Part shown: positions 9,166-16,861 of the stretch, one piece after another
Layout: every line of letters begins with the position of its first letter
Position numbering within the stretch: position 1 is the first letter of the stretch
The notes under the pieces: generated by a model
Seen by the model: the letters and a program-made list of their open reading frames with translations, nothing else
Database searches by the model: none
What the model was told of the DNA's origin: nothing
Translations under genes and position numbers: made by a program
Assembly (NCBI RefSeq): GCF_027484945.1
Contig: NZ_JAIXRZ010000016.1
Coordinates: forward strand, 1-64,000
DNA: 64,000 nucleotides
Direction: 5' to 3'
Source of the DNA: Flavobacterium sp.
Lineage (GTDB): Bacteria > Bacteroidota > Bacteroidia > Flavobacteriales > Flavobacteriaceae

Positions 9166-10626
9166 TTATTTTTTTCTAAAAATACGGGTGAGTATTTCTT
9201 TTTCACTTTTATAAATAAACAATAAAAAAACAAGTAATAAAAGTACTTTGATAGAATAGTTATCACGAACATAATCCACATAAAAAACTATTGCAGAGAA
9301 CCCAACCGATAAGCCGAGATAACTAAAAATTCGATTAAAATCATAGGGAATCGGATACTTCTTTTTGCCCATGTGATAGGAAATAATCATCATACTGCCA
9401 TAAGCAGCAATAGTGGCTAAAGCCGATCCATAATAACTATATCTTGGAATCAATAGATAGTTTAAAGCCAAAGTAACAAATGCCCCAACAAAAGAGATAT
9501 ACGCCCCGATCAACGTTTTATCAATCAATTTATACCAAACGGAAAGGTTGGTGTAAATGCCTAAAAAGAAATTTGCAAAAACAATTAAGGGTACAACTTT
9601 TATGGCCACCCAGTACGACTCATTAGGCACTAAAAGCAGTTTGAGTAAGTCGATAAAAGCAACTACAAAAAAAGAAATAAACGAACCAAAAATGACAAAA
9701 TACTTTGTGATCGTAGCATAGGTTTGGGGTGCATTTTCATTGCCCGCATGCGAAAAAAAGAACGGTTCGATACCCAACGAATAGGCCGTTCTAAACAGCA
9801 CCATAAACATTCCGATTTTATAGCATGCTGAATATGCTCCAATATCGGCTAATGGAACATGAAACCAATCGAGAAGAATTTTATCAAAATGTTCATTGAT
9901 AGCAAAGGCAACACCAGCCAATAATACCGGATAACCATATCGCATCATTTGTTTCCAAAGCGAAAAATCAAAGTGCCAACGGATTTTGGTATAATTTGGT
10001 AATAAAACTAAAATGGTAGCCAAGCTTGCAATTAGATTTGCTATAAAAATGTAACCGATTTGAAATTCGGGATAATAAATGGTACTGAAAAAACCTTCCG
10101 GATTATCTTTTGCCAAATCTGGTAAAAAAGCCAAAAAGAAAACGCTAAAGAGAATTTGGAGACTAACATTACCAATCTTTATAGCCGCATATTGCATAGG
10201 TTTACGTTCGGCTCGAAGTTGAGCGAAAGGAATGATGGCTAAAGCATCAAAAGCAATAATCCAAATGGAATAGGTTATAAATTCAACAGCAAAACCTGAA
10301 GTATGGGCGAGGGTATTTCGAAACAATAAGGCAATAATTAAAAAGCCTAATGTGGACCAAAATAATGAAATCGTGCTGGTAGATAGTACATTGGCTTTGT
10401 TTTCCTCTTTATTAAAAAAGCGAAAAAATGAGGTTTCCATTCCATACGAAAGAAAAACATTGAAAAAGACTAAATAGGAAAAGATCACCGAAACGATACC
10501 CATTTGACTTTTATCATTTAAATAATAAATATAGAGTGGATTGAGCAAAAAGCTGATAATACGGGGCAGAACGGTTGCCAGACCATAAATCAAGGTTTGT
10601 TTAAAGAGGTTCTTGTACAGACTCAA
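9166..10626 (-). CDS. Polysaccharide flippase (MATE/Wzx-like, MOP superfamily)
   Basis: 486 residues of alternating hydrophobic segments (about 12-14 predicted membrane helices), starting YKNLFKQTLIYGLATVLPRI, the usual opening of the polysaccharide-biosynthesis branch of the MOP exporter superfamily. These proteins flip lipid-linked glycans across the inner membrane. It is the first gene of the envelope operon, with a -7 element 18 nt upstream of its start. A role in moving lipid II cannot be excluded, but the sequence looks more like Wzx than MurJ. A second flippase (41332-42561) serves the main polysaccharide locus. Confidence 0.85.
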   Translation of the reverse strand: MSLYKNLFKQTLIYGLATVLPRIISFLLNPLYIYYLNDKSQMGIVSVIFSYLVFFNVFLSYGMETSFFRFFNKEENKANVLSTSTISLFWSTLGFLIIALLFRNTLAHTSGFAVEFITYSIWIIAFDALAIIPFAQLRAERKPMQYAAIKIGNVSLQILFSVFFLAFLPDLAKDNPEGFFSTIYYPEFQIGYIFIANLIASLATILVLLPNYTKIRWHFDFSLWKQMMRYGYPVLLAGVAFAINEHFDKILLDWFHVPLADIGAYSACYKIGMFMVLFRTAYSLGIEPFFFSHAGNENAPQTYATITKYFVIFGSFISFFVVAFIDLLKLLLVPNESYWVAIKVVPLIVFANFFLGIYTNLSVWYKLIDKTLIGAYISFVGAFVTLALNYLLIPRYSYYGSALATIAAYGSMMIISYHMGKKKYPIPYDFNRIFSYLGLSVGFSAIVFYVDYVRDNYSIKVLLLLVFLLFIYKSEKEILTRIFRKK

Positions 10627-10644
10627 TGCTTCAAAATTTTATAA

Positions 10645-10652
10645 CAAAAATA
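10645..10652 (-). promoter_or_regulatory. Bacteroidota -7 element (TATTTTTG) of the envelope operon
   Basis: Reads TATTTTTG on the - strand, matching TAnnTTTG, 18 nt before the flippase ATG and just downstream of the ATP-synthase terminator. Confidence 0.6.
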
Positions 10653-10670
10653 GCGATAATATGTATGCAA

Positions 10671-10702
10671 AAAAAAGAGTCGACTGCAGCCGACTCTTTT
10701 TT
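10671..10702 (-). terminator. Terminator of the ATP synthase operon
   Basis: Perfect 12-bp inverted repeat: AAAAAAGAGTCG (10671-10682) and CGACTCTTTTTT (10691-10702) with an 8-nt spacer. It lies 16 nt after the atpG stop on the - strand and ends in a T run in both directions, so it could work both ways. Confidence 0.9.
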
Positions 10703-10718
10703 CTATTTATAATCTTAG

Positions 10719-11576
10719 TTAACCTTTCAACGCTTCGGCACCACCAACAATTTCTAAAATTTCATTAGTAATGGCCGCTTGACGAGCTTTGTTGTATGTT
10801 AATTTCAATTGATTTCTCAATTCTGTTGCGTTATCCGTTGCTTTGTGCATTGCTGTCATTCGAGCTCCATGCTCTGCTGCAAATGAATCGCGAATAGCTT
10901 TATATAATTGAGTTTTTAGCGATTTTGGAATTAACGTTAGCACGATTTCCTCTTTCGTAGGTTCAAAGATGTAATCTGAACTAGCCGTTGCTTGTGTACC
11001 GCCTGCTGCTAAAGGGAGAAACTGTTCTGTTTTGATAATTTGTGTCGCCGCATTTTTAAATTGATTGTAGACCAATTCAATTTTATCAAATTCGCCAGCA
11101 GCAAATTTATCCATTAATTCTTGTGCGATTTCAGCAGCATTATCAAAAGTTAAGTTATCAAAAATAGCAGTATTTTCACCCGCAATGGAATTCGTTTTTC
11201 GGAAAGCATCGCCCGATTTTTTACCAATAGTATAAATCGTTACTGCTTTGCCTTTGTAGCTTTCTTCCAACGAGCGGACTTGTTTCACTACATTGGCATT
11301 GAAAGCACCACACAAACCGCGATTAGAGGTGATTGCTACGATGAGCACTTTTTTCACTTCGCGTTGTTGCGTAAAACTTACATCCAAGTTGTCTTCAATT
11401 GAAGCACTCAAATTTTGAAGTAATTCCGTTAATTTTTCTGCATAAGGACGCATGGCTGTAATTGCATCTTGCGCTTTTTTTAATTTTGCGGCTGATACCA
11501 TTTTCATCGCCGATGTTATTTGCATCGTCGACTGAACCGAACTTATCCTGCTTCGAATTTCCTTTAAATTTGCCAT
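10719..11576 (-). CDS. atpG: ATP synthase F1 gamma subunit
   Basis: Central rotor shaft of F1. 285 residues with the N-terminal long helix (NLKEIRSRISSVQSTMQITSAMKMVSAAKLKKAQ) in shortened form starting ANLKEIRSRI, the ITSNRGLCGAFNANV strand, and the C-terminal helix carrying MHKATDNATELRNQLKL and RQAAITNEILEIVGGAEAL. These are the conserved coiled-coil parts that turn inside the alpha3beta3 ring. It is the last gene of atpBEFHAG, separated from atpA by 72 nt that hold a long hairpin, and is followed by a strong terminator. Confidence 0.98.
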   Translation of the reverse strand: MANLKEIRSRISSVQSTMQITSAMKMVSAAKLKKAQDAITAMRPYAEKLTELLQNLSASIEDNLDVSFTQQREVKKVLIVAITSNRGLCGAFNANVVKQVRSLEESYKGKAVTIYTIGKKSGDAFRKTNSIAGENTAIFDNLTFDNAAEIAQELMDKFAAGEFDKIELVYNQFKNAATQIIKTEQFLPLAAGGTQATASSDYIFEPTKEEIVLTLIPKSLKTQLYKAIRDSFAAEHGARMTAMHKATDNATELRNQLKLTYNKARQAAITNEILEIVGGAEALKG

Positions 11577-11590
11577 TTTATATAGTAATT

Positions 11591-11643
11591 AGTAATTAGT
11601 GACTAGTGATTAGTTATTTACTAATCACCAGTTACTGTTCACT
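11591..11643 (-). repeat. Long imperfect inverted repeat between atpA and atpG
   Basis: Arms 11591-11614 and 11620-11643 pair at 19 of 24 positions with two further G-U pairs around a 5-nt loop. The inner 9 bp (GTGATTAGT/ACTAATCAC) are perfect. The left arm also contains a short tandem of TAGTNATTAG-like units. It fills most of the atpA-atpG gap and lacks a following T run, so it is more likely an mRNA-processing or stability element, or a small dispersed palindrome, than a terminator. Confidence 0.75.
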
Positions 11644-11648
11644 TTATA

Positions 11649-13223
11649 TTAATATTTAGCTGCAATCTCTTTCGCTGCATTTTCCAACACATTCGTGATG
11701 GCGTCATCAAATTTACCTGCTTTTAAAGCATCTAAAGTATCGCGATGTTTGCTATTTAAATAGTCTAAGAAATCGGCTTCAAATTCTTTAACTTTATTTA
11801 CAGGAACGTTTCGTAACAAGTTTTTCGAACCTGCGTAGATAATCGCTACTTGATTTTCAACTGTAAACGGATCGTTTACCGATTGTTTTAAGATTTCTAC
11901 GTTACGTTTTCCTTTTTCAATTACATTCAATGTAGCCGCATCCAAGTCAGATCCAAATTTTGCAAACGCCTCTAATTCACGATACTGCGCTTGGTCTAAT
12001 TTTAAGGTACCCGAAACTTTTTTCATCGACTTAATTTGTGCATTACCACCCACACGCGATACCGAAATACCTACGTTAATCGCAGGACGTACTCCAGAGT
12101 TGAACAAGTCTGACTCTAAGAAAATCTGTCCATCTGTAATCGAAATTACGTTAGTAGGAATATAGGCTGATACGTCACCCGCTTGGGTTTCAATGATTGG
12201 TAAAGCTGTTAAAGATCCGCCACCTTTCACGATTGACTTCAATGAATCGGGTAAATCGTTCATGTTTTTAGCGATATCATCATCAGCAATTACTTTTGCC
12301 GCTCTTTCTAATAAACGTGAGTGTAAGTAGAATACGTCTCCAGGATATGCTTCACGTCCTGGTGGTCTTCTTAACAATAAGGACACCTCACGATATGCAA
12401 CTGCTTGTTTAGATAAATCATCATAAACGATTAATGCAGGACGACCTGTGTCACGGAAGTACTCACCGATTGCTGCACCCGCCATTGGAGCATATACTTG
12501 CATTGGCGCTGGATCGGAAGCATTCGCTGCCACAATAGTTGTATAAGCTAACGCTCCTTTTTCTTCTAAAGTTTTAGCAATACCTGCAACTGTAGATGCT
12601 TTTTGACCAACAGCAACATATATACAATATACCGGTTGCCCAGCATCATAAAATTCTTTTTGATTTAAAATGGTATCAATACAAACGGTTGTTTTACCGG
12701 TTTGACGGTCACCAATTACCAACTCTCGTTGTCCTCTTCCAACAGGGATCATTGCGTCTACCGCTTTAATACCAGTTTGTAAAGGTTCATTAACGGGTTG
12801 ACGGAAGATAACTCCAGGTGCTTTTCTTTCCAATGGCATTTCATACAATTCACCAGAGATTGGACCTTTACCATCGATTGGATTTCCTAAAGTGTCTACG
12901 ACACGACCTACAATACCTTCTCCGACTTTCAAAGAAGCAATACGTTGTGTTCTTTTAACCGTTGAACCTTCTTTGATACCTGTAGATGGTCCTAAAAGTA
13001 CCACCCCTACATTATCTTCCTCAAGATTCAATACGATCGCTTCAAGACCGTTATCAAATTGCACTAACTCACCGTATTGTGCATTTGACAAACCATAAAC
13101 GCGCGCGATACCATCACCCACTTCCAATACGGTTCCTACTTCTTCTAGAGAAGCACCCGATTCAAAACCGGTTAATTGTTTTTTAAGGATTGCTGAAATT
13201 TCAGCAGCTTTAATTTCTGCCAT
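11649..13223 (-). CDS. atpA: ATP synthase F1 alpha subunit
   Basis: Non-catalytic nucleotide-binding subunit of F1. 524 residues with an N-terminal beta-barrel domain, a Walker A loop GDRQTGKTT (about residue 170), and the conserved stretches [42 protein letters not shown] (key part LLLRRPPGR) and the Arg-containing [15 protein letters not shown]. The length is normal. It lies 22 nt downstream of atpH. The catalytic beta subunit gene (atpD) and epsilon (atpC) are not in this cluster, as is usual for Bacteroidota where atpDC is a separate unit. Confidence 0.98.
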   Translation of the reverse strand: MAEIKAAEISAILKKQLTGFESGASLEEVGTVLEVGDGIARVYGLSNAQYGELVQFDNGLEAIVLNLEEDNVGVVLLGPSTGIKEGSTVKRTQRIASLKVGEGIVGRVVDTLGNPIDGKGPISGELYEMPLERKAPGVIFRQPVNEPLQTGIKAVDAMIPVGRGQRELVIGDRQTGKTTVCIDTILNQKEFYDAGQPVYCIYVAVGQKASTVAGIAKTLEEKGALAYTTIVAANASDPAPMQVYAPMAGAAIGEYFRDTGRPALIVYDDLSKQAVAYREVSLLLRRPPGREAYPGDVFYLHSRLLERAAKVIADDDIAKNMNDLPDSLKSIVKGGGSLTALPIIETQAGDVSAYIPTNVISITDGQIFLESDLFNSGVRPAINVGISVSRVGGNAQIKSMKKVSGTLKLDQAQYRELEAFAKFGSDLDAATLNVIEKGKRNVEILKQSVNDPFTVENQVAIIYAGSKNLLRNVPVNKVKEFEADFLDYLNSKHRDTLDALKAGKFDDAITNVLENAAKEIAAKY

Positions 13224-13245
13224 TGTAATATATCTTTATGATGTA

Positions 13246-13773
13246 TTAGTTACTAAATTCTCTTTTCAATTCATTCAATCGACTAGAAACCGATGCATTG
13301 TATTGCAGGTCTCCTATCCGTAATATAAATCCTCCGATTAAGGAAGGATCGACACTGTTTTCCATTGTAATTTTTTTAGACGACATCGCAGCAATTTTAG
13401 TTCTAATTTTTGCTTCTAATTCTGGAGTCATCGGTATTGCAGTGGTCACTTTGGCAATTTCTACACCAATACTTTCATCGTAGAGATGTCCATATTGTTT
13501 AGCAATAGCGCCTAAGATTTCGTATCGTTTATTCGCATACAACAATTGAAACAAGCTTTTTGTTTCGTGTTGTGCGTTTACAAAAATTTCATTCAAAGCA
13601 TTTTTTTTAGCCTCCAATCGTACAACTGGACTTGCTAAAAAAACCTGTAATTCATGGCTTTCGGCTAAAGCCGCCAATACCGACTTCATGTCGTTATTAA
13701 CTGCTTCGGCTTTACCAGAAGTTGAGGCAATGTCTAAAATTGCTTTGGCGTAACGAATCGCTGCTCTTGACAT
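13246..13773 (-). CDS. atpH: ATP synthase F1 delta subunit (OSCP)
   Basis: Stator subunit joining the F1 head to the peripheral b stalk. 175 residues, N-terminal six-helix domain (AAIRYAKAILDIA), conserved C-terminal strand SLIGGFILRIGDLQYNASV followed by SRLNELKREF, which together mark the OSCP/delta family. It sits between atpF (6-nt gap) and atpA, in the standard order. Nothing unusual is seen. Confidence 0.96.
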   Translation of the reverse strand: MSRAAIRYAKAILDIASTSGKAEAVNNDMKSVLAALAESHELQVFLASPVVRLEAKKNALNEIFVNAQHETKSLFQLLYANKRYEILGAIAKQYGHLYDESIGVEIAKVTTAIPMTPELEAKIRTKIAAMSSKKITMENSVDPSLIGGFILRIGDLQYNASVSSRLNELKREFSN

Positions 13774-13779
13774 ATTCGA

Positions 13780-14280
13780 TTAGTTTAGTTTAGCGTCACC
13801 CAACATTTTTTCAACCAATTTGGTTTGTGCTTCTTTGTTGGATAACTCATCTTTTAATAACTTCTCGGCAATTTCTAATGAAAGAGATGCAACTTGATTT
13901 TTCAAATCGGCCATTGCTGCATTTTTTTCGCTTTCAATAGCGGCTTTTGCCTGATTGATCATTTTTTCACCTTGTGCTTGTGCATCAGCTTTTGCATCGC
14001 TAATCATCTTTTCTTTGATTTCGCGCGCTTCTTTCATTAATGCATCACGTTCAGCACGGGCATCAGCCAGCAATTTTTCATTGTCTGACTTTAAATTTTC
14101 CATGTCTTTTTTTGCTTTTTCAGCAGACTCTAACGCATTTTTAATTCCTTCCTCTCTCTCGTTTACTGCATCAAGAATAGGTTTCCAAGCAAACTTTTTC
14201 AATAAAAGAATCAATCCCACAAAAATGAGAACTTGCCAGAAAAATAATCCGAATTCAAACTGATTAATTAATTTATCCAT
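13780..14280 (-). CDS. atpF: ATP synthase F0 b subunit
   Basis: Peripheral-stalk subunit: one N-terminal membrane helix (FGLFFWQVLIFVGLILLL) followed by a long, charged, alanine- and lysine-rich helix to residue 166, with the family marker FAWKPILDAVNEREEGIKNAL. The helix dimerises and binds the delta subunit. The gene is separated from atpE by 80 nt containing a very stable hairpin. Only one b-type gene is present, so the stalk is presumably a homodimer. Confidence 0.96.
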   Translation of the reverse strand: MDKLINQFEFGLFFWQVLIFVGLILLLKKFAWKPILDAVNEREEGIKNALESAEKAKKDMENLKSDNEKLLADARAERDALMKEAREIKEKMISDAKADAQAQGEKMINQAKAAIESEKNAAMADLKNQVASLSLEIAEKLLKDELSNKEAQTKLVEKMLGDAKLN

Positions 14281-14314
14281 GAGGTATATAAATAATTTCT
14301 GTTAAACAATAGAA

Positions 14315-14349
14315 AACAACAGTTACAACCAACCGTTGTAACCGTTGTT
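14315..14349 (-). repeat. Strong hairpin in the atpE-atpF intergenic region
   Basis: Arms 14315-14329 and 14335-14349 match at 14 of 15 positions around the loop CAACC. On the transcribed strand it begins 11 nt after the atpE stop. The following T content is modest (GTTGTTTTC), so it is more likely a partial attenuator or a 3' stabiliser of atpE mRNA than a full terminator. Confidence 0.8.
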
Positions 14350-14360
14350 AATTTTTTGGA

Positions 14361-14564
<204 letters not shown>

Positions 14565-14585
14565 TTAAATTAAACAAATACGTAA

Positions 14586-15761
14586 TTAATGATGTGCTTC
14601 TTCATGATGGTGTTCTTCGTTAGCAGAACCAAAATAAAGAGCGGTTAACATCGTGAAAATATATGCCTGTAAAAAGGCTACTAATATTTCTAAAATTGAT
14701 AAAACAAAAGCCAATCCGAAAGATAGCGAGCTACCAATCCAGCTTTTGAAAATAAACATGATACCAATAATGCTCATAATTACAATATGGCCCGCAAAAA
14801 TATTGGCATACAAACGAATCATTAAAGAAAATGGTTTAATAAACACGCCCAACAATTCGATTGGTGCTAAAACAATTCGCATTAAATAGGGCACTCCAGG
14901 CATCCAAAAAATATGACCCCAGTAACTCTTATTTGCCGTTAAATTTGTAATTAAAAAGGTCAAGATCGCCAATGAAAAAGTTATCGTTAAATTTCCAGTA
15001 ACATTGACTCCTAGAGGCGTTAATCCAAATAAATTTAGAAACAAAACAAAAAAGAAAATGGTCAATAAATAACTCATATACTTTCTATATTTTTTTTCTC
15101 CAATATTAGGAATAGCAATTTCATCTCTAACAAAAACCACCAAAGGCTCGAAAAAACGAACAGCTCCTTTAGGAATGCCGCCATTTTTAGCATACGATTT
15201 TGCTAAACGGCTAAACAACAAAAACATCAACAGGGCCGTAATTATAATAAACAATACACTTTTGGTAATTGAAAAGTCTAAAGGATGTACATTATCGGGA
15301 TGACCAGTTACTTCATTTTCAATAAGTTTTCCTGAAGCATCGGTACGGTAAATTTTACCATCATGATGACTTAACACATAAAATTTTCCATTGGATTCAA
15401 CTACACCATTCTCAGCATGATGAAATTCAGAGGAAGAAAATGCATGAAATCCTTCGTCCCATAATAGTACAGGAAGCGGAAAACCATAGTGCTTGCCTTC
15501 TTTCTCATCAGAGAACAAAGTAAAATCATGGGAATCTAAAACGTGATGATTTATATGATTTTTTATTTGACTACGAATATCTCCTCCGGAATGCGACTCT
15601 CCATGACCTTCAGCATGTCCTTCTTCTGGAGTTGATACCGAAGCTTCTGTGGTGTGCGCAGGTGCAACTTCTCCATGGGTAGTATTAGCGAAAGAAAGAA
15701 AGGGCATAAATGCCAATAAAGCAGCTAGTATTAAGTGGCTTGGTTTTCTAGAAATCACCAT
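14586..15761 (-). CDS. atpB: ATP synthase F0 a subunit with His-rich N-terminal extension
   Basis: Stator half-channel subunit. The C-terminal about 240 residues are a normal subunit a with the essential Arg in SLMIRLYANIFAGHIVIMS and the aqueous-channel helices. Ahead of this are about 150 extra residues: a signal-peptide-like segment (ending FLSFANTTHG), then a His/Glu-rich tract (GHAEGHGESHSGG) and a soluble domain; the protein ends EEHHHEEAHH. Such extensions are typical of Bacteroidota AtpB and their role is not known. It is the first gene of the operon and has a -7 element 38 nt upstream. Confidence 0.96.
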   Translation of the reverse strand: MVISRKPSHLILAALLAFMPFLSFANTTHGEVAPAHTTEASVSTPEEGHAEGHGESHSGGDIRSQIKNHINHHVLDSHDFTLFSDEKEGKHYGFPLPVLLWDEGFHAFSSSEFHHAENGVVESNGKFYVLSHHDGKIYRTDASGKLIENEVTGHPDNVHPLDFSITKSVLFIIITALLMFLLFSRLAKSYAKNGGIPKGAVRFFEPLVVFVRDEIAIPNIGEKKYRKYMSYLLTIFFFVLFLNLFGLTPLGVNVTGNLTITFSLAILTFLITNLTANKSYWGHIFWMPGVPYLMRIVLAPIELLGVFIKPFSLMIRLYANIFAGHIVIMSIIGIMFIFKSWIGSSLSFGLAFVLSILEILVAFLQAYIFTMLTALYFGSANEEHHHEEAHH

Positions 15762-15799
15762 TTTTGATAACGTAATTTTAAGGTTTCTAAAATTTGGTG

Positions 15800-15807
15800 C
15801 AAAGGTA
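15800..15807 (-). promoter_or_regulatory. Bacteroidota -7 element (TACCTTTG) of atpBEFHAG
   Basis: TACCTTTG on the - strand, an exact TAnnTTTG match, 38 nt upstream of the atpB start. It implies the ATP synthase operon can be transcribed separately from the sprE-bactofilin-atpZ genes upstream. Confidence 0.6.
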
Positions 15808-15873
15808 CATCTTTTAGAAAAAAAACAATAGGATTACGATTCTTTTTTGAGATTTTCATTGAAAAATCGTTTT

Positions 15874-16266
15874 TTATGGTTTTTTATTCAATAAATTGAT
15901 TGTTAAAACCGTCTCTAACACAAGAAAATATGCAAAAATTCCATAAAAATTTATTTTTTCAAACCGGCTTTCTGTCGCATAAATAATGGATTTTCCAATA
16001 AAAAAGGCGGCTATCAATTGTATTGACGTTAACACCAGAAACACCATCCCTGTTTGGTCAAAGTTTTTTTTCATTACAAATACTAGAATAATCAGCAAAA
16101 GCAAGGATAAACTTCCAAAAACGAAAAACAAACCTTCAATAGACCAATATTGGTAACTTTTTAGGATTGTAGCCGGTAAAACGTAATGAATTATTTTAGT
16201 AATTAAGTAACCTAAAAAAGTAAACGTTACTGTTTTTTTAAGAACGGATTGTAATTCAGGATTCAT
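15874..16266 (-). CDS. Small four-helix membrane protein (DUF6168-like)
   Basis: 130 residues from the ATG at 16266 (NPELQSVLKKTVTFTF...). The open frame extends to 16320, but that part is antisense-like low-quality sequence inside the AtpZ gene, so I prefer the internal start, which overlaps the AtpZ gene by only 11 nt. Four hydrophobic segments are visible (about 12-30, 45-62, 70-90, 100-120). It resembles the uncharacterised DUF6168 family found next to ATP synthase genes in flavobacteria, in the place where AtpI would lie in other bacteria. A role in c-ring assembly is a guess from position. Confidence 0.7.
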   Translation of the reverse strand: MNPELQSVLKKTVTFTFLGYLITKIIHYVLPATILKSYQYWSIEGLFFVFGSLSLLLLIILVFVMKKNFDQTGMVFLVLTSIQLIAAFFIGKSIIYATESRFEKINFYGIFAYFLVLETVLTINLLNKKP

Positions 16267-16483
16267 TTTTATCCATTTTTTTAACTTGGCGAATAATCGT
16301 ATACATGGCCACAAAAACACCTAATAATGTAAACCCTTTTGTATACCAATGCTGTGACACCCCATATTTTTCATCGAGCCATTGCCCAAAAAATGAAAAT
16401 ATAAAAATAATTGCCCCCATCTGTATGGGCATATTGATTAATGCCAACCAGCGGTTAGGCTGTTTTTTCGGTGACGGCGTCAT
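16256..16483 (-). CDS. AtpZ/AtpI family protein
   Basis: 75 residues with two membrane segments (PIQMGAIIFIFSFFGQWLDE and TLLGVFVAMYTIIRQ) and the family marker GQWLDEKYG. AtpZ/AtpI proteins lie upstream of F0 genes and help assemble the c-ring or bring in Mg/Ca (established for some members, inferred here). Its start lies inside the 3' end of the bactofilin gene (29-nt overlap) and its own 3' end overlaps the next gene by 11 nt, so the block is tightly coupled in translation. Confidence 0.85.
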   Translation of the reverse strand: MTPSPKKQPNRWLALINMPIQMGAIIFIFSFFGQWLDEKYGVSQHWYTKGFTLLGVFVAMYTIIRQVKKMDKNES

Positions 16484-16856
16484 TGGGTTGTAGGTTTTTT
16501 ACATTGGGCTTCATAACGCAGGTTGCCGAAAACTCAGCTCCGGGTTCGACCGCTAATTTCCCGCAAACTACCTCACCTTTAATTACCGCTTTTGTTTTTA
16601 AATTTAACAACTCGGTTACTTGGATTTTACCTTCAAAACGCCCTTCAATATCACAGTTTTTACAAGTAATATCCCCTTTAACACTCCCCGCCGGACCGAT
16701 AACTAACTTTCCTTTGGATTCAAAATTACCCACTAAATGACCATCCAATCGAAAATCAGCAGGTGAAACGATATTTCCTTGAATCGATGTCCCTTCAACT
16801 ATTCGATTCGTTTTTCCTAAAAGATCGGTATACGATTTGGTTTTTTTCTCAAACAT
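16455..16856 (-). CDS. Bactofilin (polymer-forming cytoskeletal protein)
   Basis: 133 residues dominated by a beta-helix of short repeats: RIVEGTSIQGNIVSPADFRL, DGHLVGNFESKGKLVIGPAG, SVKGDITCKNCDIEGRFEGK. This is the bactofilin (DUF583) fold that polymerises without nucleotide into filaments at the membrane. The flanks are short and poorly ordered, as usual. It lies 5 nt downstream of the sprE/porW gene and overlaps the AtpZ gene. A link with gliding or cell shape is possible from the neighbourhood but not shown. Confidence 0.93.
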   Translation of the reverse strand: MFEKKTKSYTDLLGKTNRIVEGTSIQGNIVSPADFRLDGHLVGNFESKGKLVIGPAGSVKGDITCKNCDIEGRFEGKIQVTELLNLKTKAVIKGEVVCGKLAVEPGAEFSATCVMKPNVKNLQPNDAVTEKTA

Positions 16857-16861
16857 AGTTC

